A model generated the notes under the pieces. The model searched no databases. It saw nothing but the letters and a program-made list of their open reading frames with translations, and was not told where the DNA came from. Shown here one piece after another: positions 16,989-25,211 of a DNA stretch of 64,000 bases. The stretch lies in the NCBI GenBank assembly GCA_019635975.1, contig JAHBYM010000001.1:24371-88370 (forward strand), read 5' to 3'. A program made the translations under genes and the position numbers. The DNA comes from Parvibaculum sp. GTDB lineage: Bacteria > Pseudomonadota > Alphaproteobacteria > Parvibaculales > Parvibaculaceae. Every line of letters begins with the position of its first letter. Position 1 is the first letter of the stretch.

Positions 16989-17642
16989 ATGGACATGCCC
17001 GCACGCGCACCAAACAGAAACGAATCCCGTTCGATCGTGCGGCGTGGCCGGCCTGTAGGCGATCGTGAAGCAAAGCGCGCGGATTTGCTGAAGGCGGTGA
17101 TCTCTGTCATTGCGCAGGAGGGCTATGCGGGCGCTTCGCTACGCAAGGTGGCGCAGCGCGCAGGATGCACGACCGGTGCGGTCACCTACTATTTCGAAAA
17201 CAAGGAGGCGATGGTCGCGGCGGTCATCGAGCATCTGTTCGATCAGTTCGATACATTGCTCGACTTCGCCGACATCAAGGAACGATTCCGAAGATGGCTC
17301 GATATGACCGGCGCGGATGCGGACTTGTGGATGGCTCAGTTTCAGTTGCTCGCCGTCGCGAGGCATGAACCCACCCTCGCCGTAATCTTCCAGCGACGCT
17401 ACACGCGCTATCGCCGCGTCCTCGCGTCGAATCTTGCCAAAGGGCAAAGCGAGGGGACGATCCGCGACGACATATCCGCCGATCTGCTTGCCGATCAGCT
17501 AAGCGCGATGGGCGACGGCTGGATGATGATGCTTCCGATAGAACCCGACAGGTTCGGACCGAGGCGAATCCAGGTCCTTCTGGATGCGGTCATTGCCCTG
17601 ATCGCGCCACCTCGAAGAGCAGCTCGCCGACCCCGAGGATAA
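16989..17642 (+). CDS. TetR-family transcriptional repressor
   Basis: 217-residue regulator. The N-terminal helix-turn-helix reads LLKAVISVIAQEGYAGASLRKVAQRAGCTTGAVTYYFENKEAMVAAV, ending in the TYYF signature that closes TetR DNA-binding domains. The remainder is an all-helical ligand-binding and dimerisation domain, close to the BetI/AcrR-like C-terminal type (DLLADQLSAMGDGWMMM). The frame is open from 16902, but ATG 16989 leaves the AT-rich operator-like region outside the gene; ATG 16935 is an alternative. It is divergent from the dioxygenase-rid genes and probably represses them, and perhaps the amine oxidase through the similar site at 14039. The ligand is unknown. Confidence 0.85.
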   Translation: MDMPARAPNRNESRSIVRRGRPVGDREAKRADLLKAVISVIAQEGYAGASLRKVAQRAGCTTGAVTYYFENKEAMVAAVIEHLFDQFDTLLDFADIKERFRRWLDMTGADADLWMAQFQLLAVARHEPTLAVIFQRRYTRYRRVLASNLAKGQSEGTIRDDISADLLADQLSAMGDGWMMMLPIEPDRFGPRRIQVLLDAVIALIAPPRRAARRPRG

Positions 17643-17665
17643 CATATTTTTCCGTCCCCAACTTT

Positions 17666-17702
17666 GCGGGATAAGGGCGGGGATAAGTACAACTTATCCC
17701 GC
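17666..17702. repeat. Nested GGGATAAG inverted repeats after tetR
   Basis: GGGATAAGT (17680-17688), loop ACA, ACTTATCCC (17692-17700) form a 9-bp stem. An outer GCGGGATAAG at 17666 can pair instead with CTTATCCCGC ending at 17702. A further ACTTATCCCC lies at 17774. The dyad sits between convergent genes and may terminate both, but has no T-run. Confidence 0.5.
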
Positions 17703-17716
17703 ACGAAAATTCGTTT

Positions 17717-17745
17717 GTGACAGTTTTTTGACAGTTCGATGACAG
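17717..17745 (-). promoter_or_regulatory. Second PHO-box-like array, between convergent genes
   Basis: Plus strand GTGACAGTTTTTTGACA is identical over 17 bases to 841-857, followed by a third TGACA, again at 11-bp spacing (17718, 17729, 17740). On the minus strand it reads CTGTCAT-N4-CTGTCAA-N4-CTGTCAC, a good PhoB-box pattern. It lies between the 3' ends of tetR and the acyl-CoA ligase gene, an odd place for an activator site. Confidence 0.45.
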
Positions 17746-17784
17746 TCGCGCCTTTTGGGCTGTCGCAAACGCCACTTATCCCCG

Positions 17785-19773
17785 TCAATCGGCCGCCGTG
17801 GAATACTCGCGCTGCGTCGCCGCGAACTCGACAAAGTAGTCGATGGCATCCGGGTTCGACATCGCATCCCGGCTCGCCGCGTTCTCCGCCGGCGCACCCA
17901 GCAGAATCTTCCGTACCGGGACTTCCATCTTTTTCCCGGTCAGCGTGTAGGGAACGGCTTCGATTTGATAAATACGATCGGGTACATGACGCGGCGAATA
18001 CTTCTCTTTCAACGCCTTGTTGATCTTCTGGCACAATGCATCGTCGAGCGTCTGTCCCTTCGACAGCACCACGAAAAGTGGCATGAAAAAATTGCCGCCC
18101 GGCAGGTCGAGATTGACGATGATCGAGTCCTCGATGCCTTCAATCCCCTCGATGGTGCGATAGATCTCCGCGGTGCCGATGCGCACGCCATAGCGATTGA
18201 GCGTCGAATCCGAACGCCCGAGAATGAAGCAGCCGCCGCGCTTGTTGACCTTGAAGTAGTCGCCGTGCCGCCAGTGCCCCGGATAGGTGTCGAAATAGGA
18301 ATCGCGATAGCGGTGTCCGCCTTCGTCGTTCCAGAAAAAGAGCGGCATGGAAGGCATCGGCTTGCTGACGACAAGTTCGCCCACCGCATCGACAATTTCG
18401 TTTCCGTCGTCGTCGAACGCATGCACATCGACACCGAGACAGCGCGTCTGGATCTCGCCGGCATAACCCGGCAGCGTCGGCATGCCGCCGACAAACGCCG
18501 AGGCAACGTCGGTGCCGCCGCTCTGCGACGTCACCCAGATGTCGGAGCGGATATTGTCGTAACACCATTCCATATGTTCCGGCATCACCGGCGAACCGCC
18601 GAGCAGGATGCTGTCCATCGCGCCGAGATCGTAAAGTTTGTTGGGGCGTATGCCTTCCTTCATCTGTCCGTTGAGATAGGTCGGGCTCGCGCCGAACAGC
18701 GTCATGCCGGTTTCGGCGGCCAGCGCCCACAGCCGATCCGCCTTCGGCGTCACCGGATTGCCGTCGTAAAGCACGACGGCCGAACCGGCGACGAGACCGG
18801 AAAGCAATATGTTCCACATCACCCAGCCTGTGGTGGTGAAGTAGAACATGCAGGACGTGGGTTTGAGGTCGAGGTGGAAATGCGTGAACTTCAGCGCCTC
18901 CAGCAGCACCCCGCCATGTCCGTGTACGAAGGGTTTCGGCAGTCCCGTCGTACCCGACGAATAGACGATCCACAGCGGATGGTCGAAAGCCGTTTCCTCG
19001 AAAGCGAAATCGGCGACCTCCGGCCGCGCCATCAGCGACGCCCAGGAAATCGCGTCCGGCGAAATCGCGCCACCCGCCGCGCCCGGCACATGCGCCACAT
19101 GTTCGAGCGAGGGCAGGGCGTCGATCATCGATTGCACTTCCGCCCGCCGGTCGAAGGTCTTGCCGCCATAGCGGTAGCTGTCGGTTGCGAACAGCACCTT
19201 CGGCGTGATCTGGCTGAACCGGTCGATGACGCTCGCCGCGCCGAAATCCGGCGAACAGCTCGACCATACGGCGCCGATGCTGGCGCTGGCAAAAAAGGCG
19301 ACCGCCGCCTCCGGCACGTTCGGCAGATAGGACGCCACGCGGTCGCCAGGCATGACGCCAAGTTCGCGCAGCGCCGTCGCCAGCTTGAAGACGCGCGCCT
19401 TCAATTCGCACCAGCTGATTCTTTGCGCCGCGCCTTCCTCGTCCGCCGCCCAGATCGCCGTCTTGTCGCCGTCGCCCTTCGACAGCAACGTCTCGATATA
19501 GTTGACGCGCGCACCCGGAAACCACGTCGCGCCCGGCATCGCCGCATCGCGCAACACGCATTCATAGGGCGTCGGCGATTTCACCTCGAAATAGTTCCAC
19601 ATCGCTTCCCAGAACGCCGCGATGTCGTCGACCGACCAGCGCCGCAATTCTTCATAGCTGCGAAAGTCATGTCCGCGCGCATTGAGCCAGGCGGTGAACG
19701 TCGTGACGTTCGCCGCTGCAACCCGCTCCGAGGACGGCGTCCACAGCAGCTCTCCCATGTTGGCCAACGTCAT
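17785..19773 (-). CDS. Acetoacetate-CoA ligase-type acyl-CoA synthetase
   Basis: 662-residue AMP-forming ligase of the acetoacetyl-CoA synthetase subgroup (ATP + 3-keto acid + CoA to 3-ketoacyl-CoA). Group-specific N-terminal part: TFTAWLNARG, VDDIAAFWEAMWNYFEV and LRDAAMPGATWFPGARVNYIETLL. The AMP-binding signature IVYSSGTTGLPKPFVHGHGG lies near residue 260. Other blocks are WMMWN-like GWVMWNILLSGL, SQSGGTDVASAFVGG, and the C-terminal HWRHGDYFKVNKRGGCFILGRSDSTLNRYGVRIG with LTGKKMEVPVRKIL carrying the catalytic Lys. ATG 19773 follows GGGAGGAT; the frame is open to 19836. It could activate acetoacetate or another beta-keto acid made by the ketone carboxylase 4 kb away. That link is inference. 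Confidence 0.88.
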   Translation of the reverse strand: MTLANMGELLWTPSSERVAAANVTTFTAWLNARGHDFRSYEELRRWSVDDIAAFWEAMWNYFEVKSPTPYECVLRDAAMPGATWFPGARVNYIETLLSKGDGDKTAIWAADEEGAAQRISWCELKARVFKLATALRELGVMPGDRVASYLPNVPEAAVAFFASASIGAVWSSCSPDFGAASVIDRFSQITPKVLFATDSYRYGGKTFDRRAEVQSMIDALPSLEHVAHVPGAAGGAISPDAISWASLMARPEVADFAFEETAFDHPLWIVYSSGTTGLPKPFVHGHGGVLLEALKFTHFHLDLKPTSCMFYFTTTGWVMWNILLSGLVAGSAVVLYDGNPVTPKADRLWALAAETGMTLFGASPTYLNGQMKEGIRPNKLYDLGAMDSILLGGSPVMPEHMEWCYDNIRSDIWVTSQSGGTDVASAFVGGMPTLPGYAGEIQTRCLGVDVHAFDDDGNEIVDAVGELVVSKPMPSMPLFFWNDEGGHRYRDSYFDTYPGHWRHGDYFKVNKRGGCFILGRSDSTLNRYGVRIGTAEIYRTIEGIEGIEDSIIVNLDLPGGNFFMPLFVVLSKGQTLDDALCQKINKALKEKYSPRHVPDRIYQIEAVPYTLTGKKMEVPVRKILLGAPAENAASRDAMSNPDAIDYFVEFAATQREYSTAAD

Positions 19774-20235
19774 ATCCTCCCGGATTTTCTGGCGCGCCGC
19801 GGTTAACCCGGGTCGCGAAACCTTGCCTGACCGCAAATCCTGGAACGATCGCGCATCTCTCTCCCCACCCGTTCGGGCGGCCTCCCGCGTCCCCGATTGC
19901 GTTGCCGCCGCACCCCCTTCGTGTAGTTCCGGCGCCGCTCTCGATCAGGAATTGTCGAACGGGTGTCCGGCCCACTTCGGCTGGCAAGAAAGCGCGCAAC
20001 TGCCGCCGGTCGCGGGGGTCGGATGACTGCCACTCTTTAGGGCGGGGCGTGGAGAGACCCCGTCGCCCACGATCCATAAAACGGACCGGATGTGTCGCTT
20101 TTCGGCCATGGGGGCTGGACGGTGCGACCGGCGCAAATGTCGATAAACAAGAAATAATTTACAAAAATAACAATTTATGAGATGAACTAACCGCCTCGGG
20201 GGGAGGAAGCCGGGGGGTTAAGGGGGGAGTACCGA
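19774..20235. other. 462-bp divergent intergenic region
   Basis: Lies between the divergent acyl-CoA ligase and MMPL genes. The only notable structure is an AT-rich patch at about 20140-20178 containing AATTTACAAAAATAAC and a TTTATG end, similar in character to the patches before tetR and the amine oxidase, and the G-rich ribosome-binding stretch GGGGGGAG before 20236. No open frame here looks like a gene. Confidence 0.5.
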
Positions 20236-22734
20236 GTGGAACGTTTGAGTGTTCGTCTGGCCCGCGCCGTCTTGTCCTACCGGCGGCTGTCGCTGTTCGC
20301 GATTGTCGCGGTGACCGCGTTTTTTGCGTTGGGTCTGAAGAATGTCGAGCTGCGGACGATATTCACCGACCTGCTGCCCAAGAATCATCCTTTCGTTCAG
20401 ACCTACACGGACCATCCGAATTTCGGCAATCCGCTGACCGTGACCATCATGGTCAAGCGCAAGGACGGGGACATCTACAACCCCGAAACGCTTGCCAAGG
20501 TTTGGGACTTGACGCGCGACGTCGACCTTGCGCCCGGCGTCGACCACGACCAAATCCTTTCCGTCGCGACAGAGAAGGCCCGCTACGCCGAGGCAACGCC
20601 GGACGGCATCGATTCCCGTCCGCTGATGGAAGACCACCCGCCGCGCACCGCCGAAGAGATTGCCGAGTTCCGCTCGCGCGTTCTTAAATCACCCAACGTG
20701 CGCACCTTTATGGTTTCGGAAGATGAAACCGCGACACTCATCAACGCAACGTTTATCGAGCGGCTACTCGACTACGGCGAGACCTTCGAGTACCTCGACG
20801 ATCTCATCGCGAATGCGCGAGACGACAACCACGAAGTCTATATGGCCGGCCAACCGGTGCTGACGGGTTGGGTCTATTTCTATCAGCAACAGATGTTCGG
20901 CATATTCGCGATCACGGCGATTGCGCTGCTGCTGGCACTTGTCTTCTACATGCGAAACATTGTGGGCGTCGTCGCGCCGCTGATAACAAGTATTGTCGCC
21001 GCCATCTGGGGCTTCGGTTTTGTCGGCTGGCTCGGTCAGCCGATCGAACCGCTGATCATGGTTGTGCCGCTGTTGCTCGTCGCGCGATCCTTCAGCCACT
21101 GTGTTCAGTTCACCGAGCGCTACTACGAGATACTTCACCATGTGAAGGACAGACGCCGCGCCGCCGAATTGTCGCTGAGCGTCATGATGGCGCCTGGTGT
21201 ACTCGGCATCACGACCGACGCGCTCGGCCTCTTCATCATCGGCGTCGCGCCGATTCCTGCCATGGAGCGGTTTGCGTTGTTCTGCGGTTTCTGGGCGCTG
21301 ATCCTCATTCCGACCAACGTCTTCCTGACACCGCTGCTGATCATGTTGCTGCCGAAGCCGCGCAATGTCGATCGGATGGTCGGCTCGGGCAATCCTGAGA
21401 GCGGCTATCGCGGTATCCGGATATTGCTCGGCCTGATCGGACGCCTGTCCATCGGCAAGATGTCGGTCCTGACGGCAATCGGTGTCGCGACGCTAGCCGT
21501 GGTCAGTTTCGGCAAGGTGCTCGACATCAAAATCGGGAATCCGGTCGAGGGCAGCAACCTGCTCTGGGAAGACTCCGAGTTCAACGTAGCGGTTGCAAAC
21601 ATCAACGCTCATTTTCCGGGACTTAACACTCTTGAAGTCGTCTTCGAGTCGAAATCTCCGGACACGCTCGACCGGGTGATGCGGAAGGCCGAAACGGTGC
21701 TGACGATGCATCGCCTTCAGCATTTGCTCGAAAGCCAGCCAAATCCGCCGGAAGCGTCCCTTTCATTTGCCGACTATCTGCCGGAAGCCAATCGTCTCTT
21801 CAGCGGCGGCAATCCAAAATGGGCGCCGCTCGACCACAACGACGCAGCCGTCAGCGCGGCGGCGGGCGCGTTGATGGTCGGCACGGGACCGAAAGCCTTC
21901 CTGCATGTTGCCGACTTCGAACAGCGCAATGGCACGGTTTCTCTCTGGTACAAGGACAACAAGCAGGAGACCGTCGACGAAGCGCTCTTCCAGGCGCGCG
22001 CCGCGCTTGAGATCATCGGTACCGAGTTCGACGACTTCCGTATCCGCCTCGGTAGCGGAACCATTGCGCTGCAACAGTCGATCAACGACACCGTTGACAC
22101 CTATCAGTGGGTCATTCTGGCCTTGCTGAACGTCGTCATTCTGATCACTTGCAGCTATGCGTATCGGTCGGTGGTGGCCGGTGTTCTGTTGCTGATCCCG
22201 GTCAATCTTTCAAACCTGTTGCTCGGCGCGGTTATGGTCGAAATGGGGATCGGCCTCGACGTCAACACGCTGCCCATCGCCGCGATTGGTGTCGGCGTCG
22301 GCATCGACTATGGCATCTATCTGCTGAGCCGCATCTACGAGGAATATCAGCTCCGCAAGGACATGGCGGCCGCGATCCTGACGGCGGTCACGACCACAGG
22401 CAAGGCGATCTTCTTTACAGCAACCATCGTGCTGATCGGAATCATGCCCTGGTATTTCCTGTCCGAGCTCAAGTTCCTTGCGGACATGGGGCTGCTGCTG
22501 GTCATGGTGATGCTGATCAACATGATTATCGCGCTGATCGTCGTGCCGCTGCTTGTGTGGCTCATCCGGCCACGGTTCATCGATTCCAAGAAATTGCTCG
22601 TCAGCGAAGGTATCGACCTTTCGGCCCTGTCGGCCGAAACCGATGCGAAGGCTGCGGCGCCTCGCGCAAATGCAGCGGAGGCGGCCAGACACCGGGAGAT
22701 TGATTTGAACGAGATGGCTCTCGCCCGTCCCTGA
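20236..22734 (+). CDS. MMPL/RND-superfamily inner-membrane transporter
   Basis: 832-residue polytopic protein with the RND duplicated plan. One N-terminal helix (LSLFAIVAVTAFFALGL) precedes a periplasmic domain of about 170 residues, then a helix bundle with GWVYFYQQQMFGIFAITAIALLLALVFYM and a sterol-sensing-like core. A second periplasmic domain is followed by a second bundle (NTLPIAAIGVGVGIDYGIYLLSRI, IFFTATIVLIGIMPWYFLSEL). The acidic residue in GIDYGIYLLSRIYEEY corresponds to the proton-relay site of the family. GTG 20236 follows GGGGGGAG. The gene starts a run with DUF1329, YCF48, DUF1302 and a second DUF1329. Related RND proteins move hydrophobic molecules such as hopanoids or lipids, and a similar cargo is likely but unproven. 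Confidence 0.85.
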   Translation: MERLSVRLARAVLSYRRLSLFAIVAVTAFFALGLKNVELRTIFTDLLPKNHPFVQTYTDHPNFGNPLTVTIMVKRKDGDIYNPETLAKVWDLTRDVDLAPGVDHDQILSVATEKARYAEATPDGIDSRPLMEDHPPRTAEEIAEFRSRVLKSPNVRTFMVSEDETATLINATFIERLLDYGETFEYLDDLIANARDDNHEVYMAGQPVLTGWVYFYQQQMFGIFAITAIALLLALVFYMRNIVGVVAPLITSIVAAIWGFGFVGWLGQPIEPLIMVVPLLLVARSFSHCVQFTERYYEILHHVKDRRRAAELSLSVMMAPGVLGITTDALGLFIIGVAPIPAMERFALFCGFWALILIPTNVFLTPLLIMLLPKPRNVDRMVGSGNPESGYRGIRILLGLIGRLSIGKMSVLTAIGVATLAVVSFGKVLDIKIGNPVEGSNLLWEDSEFNVAVANINAHFPGLNTLEVVFESKSPDTLDRVMRKAETVLTMHRLQHLLESQPNPPEASLSFADYLPEANRLFSGGNPKWAPLDHNDAAVSAAAGALMVGTGPKAFLHVADFEQRNGTVSLWYKDNKQETVDEALFQARAALEIIGTEFDDFRIRLGSGTIALQQSINDTVDTYQWVILALLNVVILITCSYAYRSVVAGVLLLIPVNLSNLLLGAVMVEMGIGLDVNTLPIAAIGVGVGIDYGIYLLSRIYEEYQLRKDMAAAILTAVTTTGKAIFFTATIVLIGIMPWYFLSELKFLADMGLLLVMVMLINMIIALIVVPLLVWLIRPRFIDSKKLLVSEGIDLSALSAETDAKAAAPRANAAEAARHREIDLNEMALARP

Positions 22735-22770
22735 CCGGGGCCGGCGGGTTCCATTCCTACTGGGAGGAGG

Positions 22771-24156
22771 ATGGAAATGCGAATTCGCAAATACGACCGG
22801 GATTTCTCGCGTCGGGTATTCATGGAAAAGTCCCTGAAGGGGATTGCGGCCGCCGGCGTCCTGTCGCCGCTTTGGCCGGAAATCGCGAAGTCGGGGACGA
22901 TCGACAAAGCCTATCCCGATGAGCTGCTGTCGATTGAGCTTTACACCAAGGGACAGGTGAAGCCCGGCGACGTCATCACCGCCGACAATGTCGACGTAGT
23001 GAAGGATCTGCTCGATCCGATCGCCTATCGTCAGGTCAAGGAGATGGGACGGCGCATCAACATCGTCGAAACGACGCGCGATGTGACCAAGCTCTTCCCG
23101 CACGAATATCTCGAAGCGACGCTCCGCAATGCCGGCCGCGCGCGTTTCGATGCCAATGGCAACGTCGTCACCGACGACGGCAGCCCCTGGATCGGCGGCA
23201 ATCCGTTTCCGAATGCCCAGACGGGCGAGGAGGCCTTCTACAATCTGACCCTGTCATGGGGTCGGCACGACGAGTCGGTCTATGCGGTGCGCGACTGGGA
23301 CATCTCGCCAAACGGCACTTTGTCGTACCAGTACGATTTCGTCTGGGCCGAGCAGAACACGGTCGGCCTTGTCGCCAAGCCCTCACCCTATCAGGCGGGC
23401 GCCGAAGACAAGCTGCGTTATCAGGCGGTCTGGTTTACATCGCCGACCGACGCACGCGGCACAGCGTTCCTCAATACCTGGTACTACGATCAGCGCAAGT
23501 TCCCGGACCTGCTCGGCTATCTGCCGGCCTTCAAGCGCGTCCGCAACTTCCCGACCAACCAGCGCTTCGAACCGCTGGTCCCCGGCATCACGATCTTCCT
23601 GTCCGACGCGTGGGCGGCGGGCGATCCGATGCTCACCTGGGGCAACTACAAGGTCGTCGGCACCAAGCCGCATCTTGGCGCCGTGTCGGGCAACTGGACC
23701 GGCAAGACCAACGCCAACTGGGAACGCGAAGTGCATGGCGGTCCGAACGGCCAGACCTTCTTCGAGGACTACAAGGAACTGATCCCGGAAGTGCTGGTGG
23801 TCGAGGCGGAGCCGACCGGCTATCCGCGTGCACCTGTCGGAAAGAAGCGCGTCTATATCGACATGCGCAACATGATGTTCGTGTCGTACCTCACCTATGA
23901 CCGGCGCGGCGAGATATGGAAATCGTTCGAGCCGGCCTTCAGCCAGTACAAGGATGGCGACGCCGCCTTCATGGATGGCGGTCACCCGCTCTGGTCGTGG
24001 ACACATGTGCACAGCCACGATGTGCAGTCGAACCGCATGAGCCGGTTCGTCCAGGCGAAGCAGATCACCGGCGGATTCGGTCCCGAATACAACATCGGGC
24101 CGAGCATCTATGACCGCTACCTGACGGCGCAGGCGATCCGGCGTTTCGGGACATAG
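22771..24156 (+). CDS. DUF1329 protein with Tat signal peptide (copy 1)
   Basis: 461-residue exported protein of the DUF1329 family, whose members are periplasmic or outer-membrane-associated and travel with DUF1302 and RND genes. The N-terminus KYDRDFSRRVFMEKSLKGIAAAGVLSPLW carries a twin-arginine motif (SRRVF) followed by a short hydrophobic stretch, so Tat export as a folded protein is predicted. Body blocks are PWIGGNPFPNAQ, LGYLPAFKRVRNFPTNQRFEPLVPG, DAWAAGDPMLTWGNYKVVG and PVGKKRVYIDMRNMMF. It starts 37 bp after the RND gene with GGGAGGAGG. A second, diverged copy lies at 27141. Ligand unknown; the fold resembles lipoprotein-carrier proteins as I recall the family, so hydrophobic cargo is inferred. 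Confidence 0.82.
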   Translation: MEMRIRKYDRDFSRRVFMEKSLKGIAAAGVLSPLWPEIAKSGTIDKAYPDELLSIELYTKGQVKPGDVITADNVDVVKDLLDPIAYRQVKEMGRRINIVETTRDVTKLFPHEYLEATLRNAGRARFDANGNVVTDDGSPWIGGNPFPNAQTGEEAFYNLTLSWGRHDESVYAVRDWDISPNGTLSYQYDFVWAEQNTVGLVAKPSPYQAGAEDKLRYQAVWFTSPTDARGTAFLNTWYYDQRKFPDLLGYLPAFKRVRNFPTNQRFEPLVPGITIFLSDAWAAGDPMLTWGNYKVVGTKPHLGAVSGNWTGKTNANWEREVHGGPNGQTFFEDYKELIPEVLVVEAEPTGYPRAPVGKKRVYIDMRNMMFVSYLTYDRRGEIWKSFEPAFSQYKDGDAAFMDGGHPLWSWTHVHSHDVQSNRMSRFVQAKQITGGFGPEYNIGPSIYDRYLTAQAIRRFGT

Positions 24157-24161
24157 CACCC

Positions 24162-24190
24162 GTGCGGCGCCGGAGGGTCCGGCGCCGCAC
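24162..24190 (+). repeat. Perfect 13-bp GC hairpin between two genes of the envelope operon
   Basis: GTGCGGCGCCGGA (24162-24174), loop GGG, TCCGGCGCCGCAC (24178-24190), 5 bp after the DUF1329 stop and 18 bp before the YCF48 start. There is no T-run. Probably an mRNA-stability element or attenuator that sets unequal expression. Confidence 0.7.
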
Positions 24191-24208
24191 ACCGCTTTCG
24201 GAGAAGGC

Positions 24209-25147
24209 ATGTTGAAAAGAAAACTCTTCGCGGTTCTCGCTTTCGTTCTGGTGCCGGGCATCGTTGCGGCGGAGGCCGATCCGGCGGTCCGTTACCAGGG
24301 CACCTCGCACGATGCGTTGTTCGACATCGCATTCGATGGCGCTCGCGGGATTGCCGTCGGCAACCGCGGTGTTGTGCTGGAGAGCGATGACGGCGGAAAG
24401 ACGTGGGCACATGGTCCCCGGCCGGACACCGAGCTTGCGCTGCTTGGTGTCTCCACGAACGGCGACCGCAGGTTTGCCGTCGGACAGTCCGGGCAGATAT
24501 TTCGCGCCACGTCGCGCGCATGGACCCCGGTTGAGAGCGGTACCGACGAACGTCTCTTCGCCGTCGCCGTCGGCAGCAGGGGAATGGTTGTCGTCGTCGG
24601 CGCCTTCGGAACGATCATCGTTTCGCAAAATGACGGCGAAAGCTGGTCGCCGGTCGTTCTCGACTGGATGGACATACTTGGCGACTACCTGGAGCCGCAT
24701 TTCTACGCGGTGCATATCGACGGCGACACCGTGACCATCGGCGGCGAGTTCGGACTTGTCATTCGTTCGCGTGACCGCGGGACGACGTGGACAGTCGTGC
24801 ACAAGGGCGAAGCCTCGATTTTCGACTTCTCATTCAACGGCCGGGGCAAGGGGCTTGCCATCGGTCAAAACGGTCTTGTCGTTCGCACCGACGACGGAGG
24901 CGCGAGCTGGCGCAGCGTAGCGCCCTTGGGAGAAACCAATCTGCTCGGCGTGTGGTTCAACGGCGAGCGTGCCTTGACGGTCGGCATTCGCGGCGCCTTT
25001 GCGAGCCGCGACGGCGGGCGTTCATGGACGGCGGTCACGACAGGCGATGTCGACATCGCCTGGTATCAGGCGGTTGCGTCGCCGGCGGGGCGCGATGCGC
25101 CTCTCGCGGTCGGCCATAGCGGCCGGATTCTGGAGATAAGGGAATAG
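24209..25147 (+). CDS. Secreted YCF48/BNR-repeat beta-propeller protein
   Basis: 312-residue protein with a Sec signal peptide (KLFAVLAFVLVPGIVAAEA, cleavage near residue 23). Repeated blades follow, each with a GxxGxxxxSxDxGxTW-like motif: AVGNRGVVLESDDGGKTWAHG, VVVGAFGTIIVSQNDGESW, IGGEFGLVIRSRDRGTTWTVV, IGQNGLVVRTDDGGASWRSV, VGIRGAFASRDGGRSWTAV. The family is named after HCF136/YCF48, a photosystem-assembly factor, and in bacteria such proteins often accompany DUF1302/DUF1329/RND genes. It may scaffold assembly of the envelope complex, and no enzymatic residues are evident. ATG 24209 follows GGAGAAGGC. The next gene starts 64 bp after its stop. Confidence 0.85.
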   Translation: MLKRKLFAVLAFVLVPGIVAAEADPAVRYQGTSHDALFDIAFDGARGIAVGNRGVVLESDDGGKTWAHGPRPDTELALLGVSTNGDRRFAVGQSGQIFRATSRAWTPVESGTDERLFAVAVGSRGMVVVVGAFGTIIVSQNDGESWSPVVLDWMDILGDYLEPHFYAVHIDGDTVTIGGEFGLVIRSRDRGTTWTVVHKGEASIFDFSFNGRGKGLAIGQNGLVVRTDDGGASWRSVAPLGETNLLGVWFNGERALTVGIRGAFASRDGGRSWTAVTTGDVDIAWYQAVASPAGRDAPLAVGHSGRILEIRE

Positions 25148-25211
25148 GCCGTCTGACGGCTTGAGGATTTTGGCTCCGACGGGGTTCGGATTATCCAAGG
25201 GAGGGGAGAAG

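Noticed and set aside
17755..19806. 683-residue plus-strand frame
   Set aside because: Antisense to the clearly homologous acyl-CoA ligase; rich in His/Arg as antisense frames are.
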